Source: Pristionchus mayeri (Eukaryota > Nematoda > Chromadorea > Rhabditida > Neodiplogasteridae). From it: DNA of 64,000 bases. A program made the position numbers and the translations under genes. The notes beneath the pieces were generated by a model. That model saw nothing but the letters and a program-made list of their open reading frames with translations, did no database searches and was not told the DNA's origin. Below, one piece after another: positions 25,255-36,008 of the stretch; positions within the stretch are counted from its first letter, which is position 1; the number at the start of each line of letters is the position of its first letter. The DNA is taken from assembly GCA_036245805.1 (NCBI GenBank), contig BTRK01000005.1:12524001-12588000 (forward strand). The letters run 5' to 3'.

Positions 25255-28200
25255 CTAGTTCGGGCAAGTTTCACACATTAGTGTTGAAAAAATCTGTTCT
25301 CACTACGTGCACCATGGAATGGATAGCAAAATAGTTCATTGAACCAGGTCTACGCACATAGTTCAGGCATGTTTCACACAACAGTGTTGGGAAAGTCTGT
25401 TCGCACTGCGTGTACCATCGGACGGATAGCAAAATCCGGTCGTTGAACCAGTTCTGCGCACATAGTTCAGGCAAGGATCACACAACAGTGTTGGGAAAGT
25501 CTTTTTACACTACGTGTACCACCGGACGGATAGCAAAATCCGGTCATTGAACCGCTTCTGCACGCATGGTTCAGGCAAGCTTCACAAATCAGTGTTGGGA
25601 AAGTCTGTTCACACTACGTGTACCACCGAACGGATAGCAAAATCCGGTCATTGAACCGCATCTGCACACATGGTTCGGGAAGGTTCACGAATCAGTGTTG
25701 GGAAAGTCTGTTCACACTGCGTGTACCATCGGACGGATAGCAAAATCCGGTCGTTGAACCAGTTCTGCGCACATAGTTCAGGCAAGGATCACACAACAGT
25801 GTTGGGAAAGTCTTTTTACACTACGTGTACCACCGGACGGATAGCAAAATCCGGTCATTGAACCGCTTCTGCACGCATGGTTCAGGCAAGCTTCACAAAT
25901 CAGTGTTGGGAAAGTCTGTTCACACTACGTGTACCACCGGACGGATAGCAAAATCCGCTCATTGAACCGCTTCTGCACGCATGGTTCAGGCAAGCTTCAC
26001 AAATCAGTGTTGGGAAAGTCTGTTCACACTATGTGTACCACCGGACGGATAGCAAAATCCGGTCGTTGAACCAGTTCTGCGCACATAGTTCAGGCAAGGA
26101 TCACACAACAGTGTTGGGAAAGTCTGTTTACACTACGTGTACCACCGGACGGATTGCAAAATCCGGTCATTGAACCGCTTCTGCACGCATGGTTCAGGCA
26201 AGCTTCACAAATCAAAGTTGGGAAAGGCTGTTCACACTACGTGTACCACCGGACGGATAGCAAAATCCGGTCATTGAACCGCATCTGCACACATGGTTCG
26301 GGCAAGCTTCACGAATCAGTGTTGGGAAAGTCTGTTCACACTGCGTGTACCATCGGACGGATAGCAAAATCCGGTCGTTGAACCAGTTCTGCGCACATAG
26401 TTCAGGCAAGGATCACACAACAATGTTGGGAAAGTCTGTTTGCACTACGTGTACCACCGGACGGATTGCAAAATCCGGTCATAGAACCGCTTCTGCACGC
26501 ATGGTTCAGGCAAGGATCACACAACAGAGTTGGGAAAGTCTGTTCACACTACGTGTACCACCGGACGGATAGCAAAATCCGGTCATTGAACCGCATCTGC
26601 ACACATGGTTCGGGAAGGTTCACGAATCAGTGTTGGGAAAGTCTGTTCACACTGCGTGTACCATCGGACGGATAGCAAAATCCGGTCGTTGAACCAGTTC
26701 TGCGCACATAGTTCAGGCAAGGATCACACAACAGTGTTGGGAAAGTCTTTTTACACTACGTGTACCACCGGACGGATAGCAAAATCCGCTCATTGAACCG
26801 CTTCTGCACGCATGGTTCAGGCAAGCTTCACAAATCAGTGTTGGGAAAGTCTGTTCACACTATGTGTACCACCGGACGGATAGCAAAATCCGGTCGTTGA
26901 ACCAGTTCTGCGCACATAGTTCAGGCAAGGATCACACAACAGTGTTGGGAAAGTCTGTTTACACTACGTGTACCACCGGACGGATTGCAAAATCCGGTCA
27001 TTGAACCGCTTCTGCACGCATGGTTCAGGCAAGCTTCACAAATCAAAGTTGGGAAAGGCTGTTCACACTACGTGTACCACCGGACGGATAGCAAAATCCG
27101 GTCATTGAACCGCATCTGCACACATGGTTCGGGCAAGCTTCACGAATCAGTGTTGGGAAAGTCTGTTCACACTGCGTGTACCATCGGACGGATAGCAAAA
27201 TCCGGTCGTTGAACCAGTTCTGCGCACATAGTTCAGGCAAGGATCACACAACAATGTTGGGAAAGTCTGTTTGCACTACGTGTACCACCGGACGGATTGC
27301 AAAATCCGGTCATAGAACCGCTTCTGCACGCATGGTTCAGGCAAGGATCACACAACAGAGTTGGGAAAGTCTGTTCACACTACGTGTACCACCGGACGGA
27401 TAGCAAAATCCGGTCATTGAACCGCATCTGCACACATGGTTCGGGAAGGTTCACGAATCAGTGTTGGGAAAGTCTGTTCACACTGCGTGTACCATCGGAC
27501 GGATAGCAAAATCCGGTCGTTGAACCAGTTCTGCGCACATAGTTCAGGCAAGGATCACACAACAGTGTTGGGAAAGTCTGTTTACACTACGTGTACCACC
27601 GGACGGATTGCAAAATCCGGTCATTGAACCGCTTCTGCACGCATGGTTCAGGCAAGGATCACACAACAGAGTTGGGAAAGTCTGTTCACACTACGTGTAC
27701 CACCGGACGGATAGCAAAATCCGGTCATTGAACCGCATCTGCACACATGGTTCGGGAAGGTTCACGAATCAGTGTTGGGAAAGTCTGTTCACACTGCGTG
27801 TACCATCGGACGGATAGCAAAATCCGGTCGTTGAACCAGTTCTGCGCACATAGTTCAGGCAAGGATCACACAACAGTGTTGGGAAAGTCTGTTTACACTA
27901 CGTGTACCACCGGACGGATTGCAAAATCCGGTCATTGAACCGCTTCTGCACGCATGGTTCAGGCAAGCTTCACAAATCAAAGTTGGGAAAGGCTGTTCAC
28001 ACTACGTGTACCACCGGACGGATAGCAAAATCCGGTCATTGAACCGCATCTGCACACATGGTTCGGGCAAGCTTCACGAATCAGTGTTGGGAAAGTTGTT
28101 CACACTGCGTGTACCATCGGACGGATAGCAAAATCCGGTCGTTGAACCAGTTCTGCGCACATAGTTCAGGCAAGGATCACACAACAGTGTTGGGAAAGTC

Positions 28201-28965
28201 TTTTTACACTACGTGTACCACCGGACGGATTGCAAAATCCGGTCATTGAACCGCTTCTGCACGCATGGTTCAGGCAAGCTTCACAAATCAGTGTTGGGAA
28301 AGTCTGTTCACACTATGTGTACCACCGGACGGATAGCAAAATCCGGTCGTTGAACCAGTTCTGCGCACATAGTTCAGGCAAGGATCACACAACTGTGTTG
28401 GGAAAGTCTGTTTACACTACGTGTACCACCGGACGGATTGCAAAATCCGGTCATTGAACCGCTTCTGCACGCATGGTTCAGGCAAGCTTCACAAATTTCG
28501 CACTATAACGTGTACTACCGGACGGATAGCAAAATCCTGTGATTGAACCGCTTCTGCACGCATGGTTCAGGCAAGCTTCACAAATCAAAGTTGGGAAAGG
28601 CTGTTCACACTACGTGTACCACCGGACGGATAGCAAAATCCGGTCGTTGAACCAGTTTTGCACACATAGTTCAGGCAAGGATCACACAACAGAGTTGGGA
28701 AAGTCTGTTTACACTACGTGTACCACCGGACGGATTGCAAAATCCGGTCATTGAACCGCTTCTGCACGCATGGTTCAGGCAAGCTTCACAAATTTCGCAC
28801 TATAACGTGTACCACAGGACGGATAACATATTCCGGTCATTGAACCGCATCTGCACGCATGGTTCAGGCAAGCTTCACAAATCAATGTTGGGAAAGTCTG
28901 TTCACACTACGTGTGTCACCGGATGGATAGCAAAATCTACTCGTTGAAGCAGTTCTGCACACATC
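25255..28965 (-). repeat. Satellite array, ~104-bp monomers (right block, inverted orientation)
   Basis: The same monomer as at 1-16681 on the opposite strand (GGTACACGTAGTG is now CACTACGTGTACC). An 831-bp block repeats (26154/26985, 26345/27176, 26605/27436) and a 311-bp three-monomer block repeats (27297, 27608, 27919). The array is shorter than the left block. Together the two arrays face each other across the palindrome. Confidence 0.96.
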
Positions 28966-29480
28966 GGGAGATAATTGATTGAGAAATCCATAGCAAAATA
29001 CGGTCATTCAACCGTACACCCGTGTATATCTAAGGCATGCTTCGCATACCCTAGAATGAAAAGCCTGCTCACCCGAGTCTTCACTTGTTTGATTGGAGAA
29101 TGTCAGTGTAAAACTGTTTTGAACAATGACCGCTGGGCAATCTCAGGAAAATTTCGCACTATAACGTTGGGAAGACTGCTTGCACTACGTGTACCCCCTG
29201 GACGGATAGCATAATCAGGTCATTCAACGGGTCACCCGTGTACATCTCAGGCATGCTTCGCACTTCAAAGAATGAAAACGTCTCCTTACCCACGTGGATT
29301 TACATGTTTGATTGGAAAATGTTAGTGTAAATCTGCTTTGAACCAAGTCCTCGTGCAATCTCAGGTTGATTACGCAACATAAAGTTGGTGAAGACTGTTT
29401 ACACTACGTGTATACACTGCACGGATATGATAATCCTGTCATCCGAGCACCAACACGTTGACATCTCAGTCATGCTTCGC
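28966..29480 (-). repeat. Diverged dimeric satellite units and an arm-like segment
   Basis: Continues the A/B dimer pattern: CAGGCATGCTTCGCA, TGTTTGATTGGAGAATG, ACGTTGGGAAGACTGC. At 29410-29480, CACTGCACGGATATGATAATCC and the following ACATCTCAG(T/G)CATGCTTCGCACTTC match the palindrome arm near 21385-21455. No gene. Confidence 0.7.
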
Positions 29481-29564
29481 ACTTCAGGAATGTCGAGATG
29501 TAAGATGGGTTATGCAGAGTTCAGACCTACATTTCCGCGCAGCCTTGCACGGAGTCGTTGTTTA

Positions 29565-30650
29565 GACCGAAATAGTCAGGGATGTATTGTGTTTAGATAA
29601 CAACCAGTCAGGAATATCTAGGTGTAAGATGGGTTATGCATTTCAGACTGATATTTCAGTGCCGCTGTGCAGGGAGTCCTTTTGGGTCTTTGTATATTTC
29701 AGTCATTCCCGTGCATCTGTACGCGCTCGGTTCACCCGGAAAGGGATGGAGCCTATTGTTTAAACAGATAGGTCAATGCCCGTTTTCCGCGCATCCGTGC
29801 GCACGGCGTCTTTTTTAGGATAATACGTCGTTGACTCAGAAATGGCCGAATTTATTGTGTTTATTAAAAAACAAGTCTGAAATATCGATGCGTAAGAGGG
29901 GTTATGCATATTTTGGTCGTTTCCGGGCGTGTGCCCAGATCCGTTATTGCGCCCGGAAAGGGGCGGGCTTATTGTGTGCCCGGAAACCGGGCGGATAACC
30001 AGGCTAGCTTGTGAAAACTGGGCGCTGACCTCGGGATGTAATTTGATATGTAAACAAGTGCCCGTGCGCGTACCCCGAACGTCCAGAGCGAACTCGGGAA
30101 AAAAACCAGGCGTCGATCTACCGTTGTAAGTTATGGTTTGAGATTATGTAAACAAATATGCCCCTGCCCGTTTTCCGCGCATCCGTGCGCGTGGCGAGAT
30201 TTTGTGGAAAACCTTGTCATCGACTTGGAAAATGGCCGAATTTATTGTGTTTATATAACAACCAGTCAGTGATATCGATGTGTGGGAGAGGTTTTGTATA
30301 TTTTAGTCATTTCCGTTCGCGCGCGCCCGAATCCACGTTTCCGGACACGCACCAGGATCCATTATAGCGCCCGGAAAGGGCAATTGTTGAACATGCAAAT
30401 CCTGCCATGATTTTGGGTTTGTAATTTACAGTTTGAGGGAAGGACCCGTTTTTCATGCATCCCTGCGCGCGCACCGTCTTTTTTTTTAGTAAAATACGTC
30501 CTTGACTCAGAAATGGTAGAATTTATTGTGTTTATTGAACAACCAGTCAGCGATATCGATGTGTAAGAGGGGTTATGTTTATTTTGATCCGTGCGCGCGC
30601 TCGGATCCCTTCATAGCGCCCGGAAAGGGGCGGGGCCTATTGTGTAAACA
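29565..30650 (+). repeat. GC-rich promoter-like tandem repeat
   Basis: Four imperfect copies of a unit anchored on TTGTGTTTATATAACAACC and ATATCGATGTGTAAGAGGGG start near 29586, 29855, 30244 and 30526. Between anchors lie GCGCGC runs and CCCGGAAAGGGGCGGG(G/C)C(C/T)TATTGTGT near 29735, 29950 and 30625. Spacing is irregular (about 270, 390 and 280 bp). The last copy ends in the GC-box word also found before the palindrome genes. No coding capacity is recognised. Confidence 0.7.
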
Positions 30651-31576
30651 AAGAGTGGGAGGAGGGAGAGGGGAGAGGAGAGTCAGTCTTTACTTTGTTC
30701 GTTCTCGCGTGCTTTCGTGTTGTCTTGAGCTCTCTCTCGCGTCGTATTACTCTTGTGATCTACCGTATCTCCCTACCGTAGGTAGAGCCGATACCGTATA
30801 TCACTAGAGTGGACGGATTGAGCCAGTACCGGGAAACCGGTCAGGACATATACGGTCAGCATGCGGAATCCGGACAGCATAAGGAAGCTGAGGGATTCCG
30901 GAGGATTCCGGAAACATATTTAGACTCGGGCACAAGTGCCCTTCTTAAGAAAAAAATAATGGAATGCGCCACGTATTACATTGTTGTAATGCGGCATTAA
31001 AGAATACGACTCATGCAGTGAGAGAAACATGATCGTTTTTCTTCACTAAATTTTTAATAAATTAAATCTCGTAATCTAAAAGAAATATTTGTTTGATACA
31101 TGAGCACTAAATAGCTACATAGCTAAGGTACATGGTGCAAAAAATTGGGATAAATTAAAACACTGCGCACCAAGTGGGGCTTAAAGGGATTTACCAGTCA
31201 AAAATCAAGTGCACTTCAAATTGCGCAGTTTTCGTCCCTCATTTCAATGCATTAACTCAAAAAAATTAAATAAATTGTATTAAGCTTAAAAACAGGCAAA
31301 GCCGGAAAATGGAAATAATTAATTCCGGTGTAAGTCGACGTATTGTGATTACGGTATTTGAAACGAATCGACGTTACGGCGTGATCGCCGTACCCCATCT
31401 CATCGACGCTTTTTCATTGGTTTCATTGTATTTTCGGTTAATTTTCGTTGTATTTTCATCAAATGTTTCTGCCTTGTAATGCTAAACCGTATATTCACGT
31501 GTATCATGGTAGTTAACCTGTCTAACTGTACTTAAATGATTAACGATGAATGTTACGTAAATTTCCTTCTAGTTCG
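30651..31576. other. Intergenic, possible 5' region of the THAP gene
   Basis: A purine-rich stretch (GGGAGGAGGGAGAGGGGAG) is followed by AGTCAGTC and a CT-rich run. Open frames are short and unrecognised. From 31010 on the sequence is AT-rich. No gene or RNA seen. It may contain the promoter of the downstream plus-strand gene. Confidence 0.5.
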
Positions 31577-34500
31577 ATGTCCAATTTTCTATGCGTTGTT
31601 TGCCTTCAAACTGCGACTGATGTGCGGAGTGTGCCGAAGAAGGATAACAAAAGGAGGGAATGGTTCATCCGACTGAACTTGATCGACGAGGAGCTGGACG
31701 ACCTGGAGAAGCGAGTGCAGGAAAAGTTCAAGGCGAAGAAGAAAGTATGGATATGCTACCGTCACTTCGATAACAAAGAAGCTGCGCTTCCGATTGATGT
31801 GAGTATCTACTGATCAATTTTGGTTTACCGATTTGTATTATATTGCCTTGTCACATGCATGGAATGTACTGGAATAGTTGCATTGTACGTCTTTACTGTT
31901 TTAGCGGCGAGAAAAAACGGATACACCGAGACTCCAAAGGGAAGACAGACCACAGGTACCGGGCATTCTAAGTTTTATACGACGGGCAATCGCTTATCTA
32001 GTACCTGGAAATTCGCACACAAAACGAGCCCTGGGGAGGCAATTCGGCCAAAGAACATGTCCTGAGGAGGCAAAATAAGCACACGATACACAACAACCAT
32101 TATAGAATGTGAGGGTGGAGGAGGAACAACCGTGCGAAGATTCAGTAGGCAGCGTCGGGGACGATATCTACGACTTTCAGTTGGATGCACCGTCGTCACA
32201 GGGAACAGATTACCTGGCAAGAAAATTACTCAGCCGAATTGGCATACTCCACAATTATAAATGTTGAAAAGTATTTTATTCATTGCAAACACTGTCATAC
32301 ACATAACGGAAATGAAGATGTTTGAAATGATCCTTAAAGTTACCGGACAAGGACGAAACCCTGATCTCGTCGCGTGTACGAGAGAGTATGCAAAGTGAGA
32401 GAGCGCGGGATTACGCTGATCACTTTCGGTTTTCCCTTGAGGCTATTATTGATTTTTAGCATTTTTTGTATGCTCATTCTCATCTAATTCAGCCATCGGC
32501 TATTCGATGGAGGACAAAAAATAGGGGGTCAATTTTGTCCTCGTCCGGTAACTTTAAATCGACAGCAGTAACAACAGTCATGATATAAATGAGTGATGTA
32601 AAACTGAAAGACATCTAGGTTTTTTATCACAATAGAAAACTAAATTCAGTTCGCCCCATCCCAAGACACGTGTTCGCAAGAAACAGACAACGGCGTGCTA
32701 ACGGATTCCCCGACAACAATTAATGATCACAAATTCTTCCTCGTCTCCAAGGAATCCCTATGTCGCTCTTCTCCCGTTGCCGCGACTGCGGCACAGCCCA
32801 GATCGAAGCCGGGACCTTCCACTCGTGGACCGTAGGCTCGGCCCTCAAACTGCAATGGGTTTGCCTTGTTTGCGATCGGATTGTGAGGTGGAGCTCTCAA
32901 GAGAAGATAGAGGGATACTATGAGGGAAACCTCAAATTCACTACATCTGTTCACATTACTGGAACGCCCGTGCCTGTTAGTTCGATATCTATAGAAGACC
33001 AGATCAGCCTAGATTAGAACGAAACATATTGTTCTCGGAAATTTAATTCAGAAAGTCCTAGCGATGGGAAAAGAACTCGGACTGGCCCTCCCCTCCTACA
33101 GCACAATGAGGAACCATGTTGCTGATGTGATCATCCCAGCTGTGGATGTAGTGTATGAGACGCACAAGAAGCAGGCAGAGGCGACGGTTAGAGGAGCCAG
33201 CGGGGTTAGATATTTCATACTTATTTACATCTTTGACTCACCTGAAAACCTTTCCGTGCATCCGACCTCGACCGCATACCCCGGCCTCCCCTGAAATATG
33301 TCCATGAGGGGATACGGTAGTTTCTTATGACCCCTCCCATCCCCTCATAACCTCTGACTGCTCCTGGGCCTGCTTCAATCCATGCGGGGGACGTAGGCCT
33401 CTCATCGCAGCTGAAATAGTGTGATGTGAAAACAGAGAAGATCAAAATATCGAACGTTAAAATCCCGCAACTGTGTATACAGAAGTCACAATGATGTTTC
33501 ACAAACTTCCTTCTCAATATTAGTCGAATTATCAAAGCACCAATAAAAGCTACTAGAACAATTTTTGATTTCATCGGTCCTAATCTTCTAATGCATAGCC
33601 GTGGAATAATATAGATATCGGAAGGAAGTTTGAACATTTCAGAAACACGGGATCGACGTGGCGGTCGACGGGAGATATGGTACTCGAGGCTTCACTTCAA
33701 CCAACAACACCAACACGATCTTGGGACGAACTTAGTTTTAGAGGCAGTGAACATGCACAAGAACATGCGAGGGATAGGTAGTGTTAGTTGTAATTAGTTA
33801 GTATCGGGTTTTCTATTACTAGTGGAAACGTTTCCAGACGGCGTGAGTACCCGGATGGAGAAAGAAGGCATAAAGAGAGGACTCACGACATTAATTAAGA
33901 AGATGTTGACGGTCAGATATCGCAATTCGGGAACAACGAAACACCGATATTTAAATGTCGCTATAGTTAATGGTAAATAAGGAGTGTAACTTCGGACAAC
34001 GACGCCAAGATAGGCAAAATGATGAGAAGCGAGCCCCTCTTCTCCCGAATTCGGCACTGTCTCGACTTTTGGCACTTGATCAAAGGAATCAACAGTGATC
34101 TACGAGAGGTTATTAGTATAGTTAGTACGATTAGCTTCAATTAGGTTCACAGTAATAAAGTAAATGGAAACAATCGAAGTCAACATACACAAGTGAATTC
34201 AAGAAGAAGTGTGCTCTGATAAAGTACTGGTGGAAGCACATTGTCAATCACTGTTATCACGTGCACTACCAGTACCGGAGGAACAGGTCAAAAGGGCTCG
34301 AGCGATGGAAGAGTCTGTTGGCTCATGTATGTGGACGGCATAAGCATCTAGAGAAAGTTAGTGCAAAAACAAAATAACAATAATATTATTTGTTATATCA
34401 TGCATGCACGATACTAGAAGTTAATCATCCTCAGGTGCCGTTCTTGTCGGGGATCAGTGGATGCGTGCACAAGGAACTGCCAGAGGCTCCATCTCACAAC

Positions 34501-35728
34501 ATTGATCGGAAGAGCGAGGAGTTCCGCCAGCTCAAGAAGGTCATCCTCAAGCCCACCTTCCTCGCCGGATTTGTTCGAGCTTCCCCGAAGAAGAATACCT
34601 CTCCCTGCGAGTCTTTCAACTCGCTGGTCAACTTGTACATCCCGAAAGACATCGCATGGTATGCAAAAAATTTGACTATTGACCCCCCCCCTCCCCCCTA
34701 CACTTCATAACAACTTGAATCGCCATCGGCCTGTTTTATTAAGTTGCCCCGCCCTCTACCACGAGAAGATCAAGCTCGTCGTCCTACATCATAACACGAT
34801 TGCGATGGCGGATCTGACCGCCTTGAGGGAGGAGAAGTCTTCGTATGTGACAAGGGTGAAAGGACGACAGACTGTGTGTGTGAAGAGGAAGATGTCAGCG
34901 GTGGATCACTACTGGAGGAGAGAAGGTATGCAAAAAAATTGACTATTGACCCCCCCCCTCCCCCCTACACTTCATAACAACTTGAATCGCCATCGGCCTG
35001 TTTTATTAAGTTGCCCCGCCCTCTACCACGAGAAGATCAAGCTCGTCGTCCTACATCATAACACGATTGCGATGGCGGATCTGACCGCCTTGAGGGAGGA
35101 GAAGTCTTCGTATGTGACAAGGGTGAAAGGACGACAGACTGTGTGTGTGAAGAGGAAGATGTCAGCGGTGGATCACTACTGGAAGAGAGAAGTTAGTACA
35201 ATGGACAACAGTTCCCTTCCCAAAGCATCAAAGTAAAATTAGTGTGTTCAGGTCTGGAAGGAGGTACAAGAAGTGGCACGCCAAAGGAAGCTGCACGCTT
35301 ACCTCAAGAATATCGGCGCCCCGGATTCGATCGCCTACGTCAAAGCCCTCTATGGGAAGGAGAACGATCAGCAGGAGGAAGATATGGTAGAAGATGGAGC
35401 AGAGAGTGACGTGTCCGTCGAATTGGGAGGAGGATACGGAGAAGAAGTCGACTCGGACTCGAACCCCATCATGGACCCGATCGTGTTCAGCGATGATCAC
35501 GATTCGGAGTCGGATCATGAGAGGGGAGAGACGAGGGAGGAGGTACTGTCTTCTGGTTCCGAGTGGAACGAAGGAGAGGAGGAGGAGTCGAAGACTCCAG
35601 CTGGTCGTGGAAGGGGGCGAAGTGAGCAAGGGAAGGCGAGAGGAGGCACCAGAGGGAAGGGAAGAGCAGCCAAGAGGAAGGCGAGACATCTGAGGAAGAG
35701 GGAGAGGGCAAAGCAGGAGAGGAGGTGA
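31577..35728 (+). CDS. THAP-domain, transposase-derived protein (multi-exon, probably damaged)
   Basis: Exon 1 (31577-31798) starts MSNFLCVVCL and encodes a C2CH THAP-like zinc domain (CVVC near residues 5-8, CYRHF near 59-63). Later plus-strand exons are 31905-31955, 32106 to about 32215, about 32727-32972 (CxxC pairs CRDC and CLVC, then WSSQ), 33052-33186, 33643 to about 33770 (VAVDGRYG), about 33828-33909, about 33985-34109 (SDNDAKIG, DFWHLIKG), about 34195-34357 (WWKHIVNH), 34435-34658 (CESFNSLVNLY), 35011-35191 (LVVLHHN) and 35252-35728. The order THAP, zinc ribbon, WSSQ, DGR, D, FWH, E-S and LHHN matches THAP-containing transposase-like proteins I know from fish and cnidarians, so D, D and E could be a DDE triad (inference). 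The last exon is an acidic then Arg/Lys-Gly-rich tail. A 1-nt frame break lies near 33720, and an alternative open frame continues to 35862. Confidence 0.6.
34659..35192 (+). repeat. 267-bp exact tandem duplication of an intron plus exon in the THAP gene
   Basis: 34659-34925 and 34926-35192 are almost identical, each with the 85-bp intron (GTATGCAAAA, a C-rich run, TTTTATTAAG) and a 181-nt exon encoding LYHEKIKLVVLHHN and onward. Splicing 34658 to the second copy (35011) and on to 35252 keeps the frame. Including both exon copies shifts it. Confidence 0.85.
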
Positions 35729-36008
35729 AGCAGCCAGAGAAGCCGAAGGGAGTGAGGAAGACAAAGAGAGGAAGAGGGGAGGAAGCGGATGGAGAAGAGG
35801 AAGGTTACGAGGGGGATGGGAATGAGCCAGTGAAGAGAGTCAGAGGGAAGAAGTCAGATTAGTTACGAACATGCAGGGACTGAGAAATTGTTAGGGGCAC
35901 ATGCATATTTCCGACTGTTTGCATTATTACTCACCTATGTTAACCTCCATTTCATGATGATTAATAAATTACTTTTGAAACTACCCTTGTCTCCCAGCTC
36001 CCACTCAC

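Noticed and set aside
35228..35764. 178-codon minus-strand frame opposite the last THAP exon
   Set aside because: Ser/Leu/Pro-rich antisense shadow of the acidic and basic low-complexity exon.
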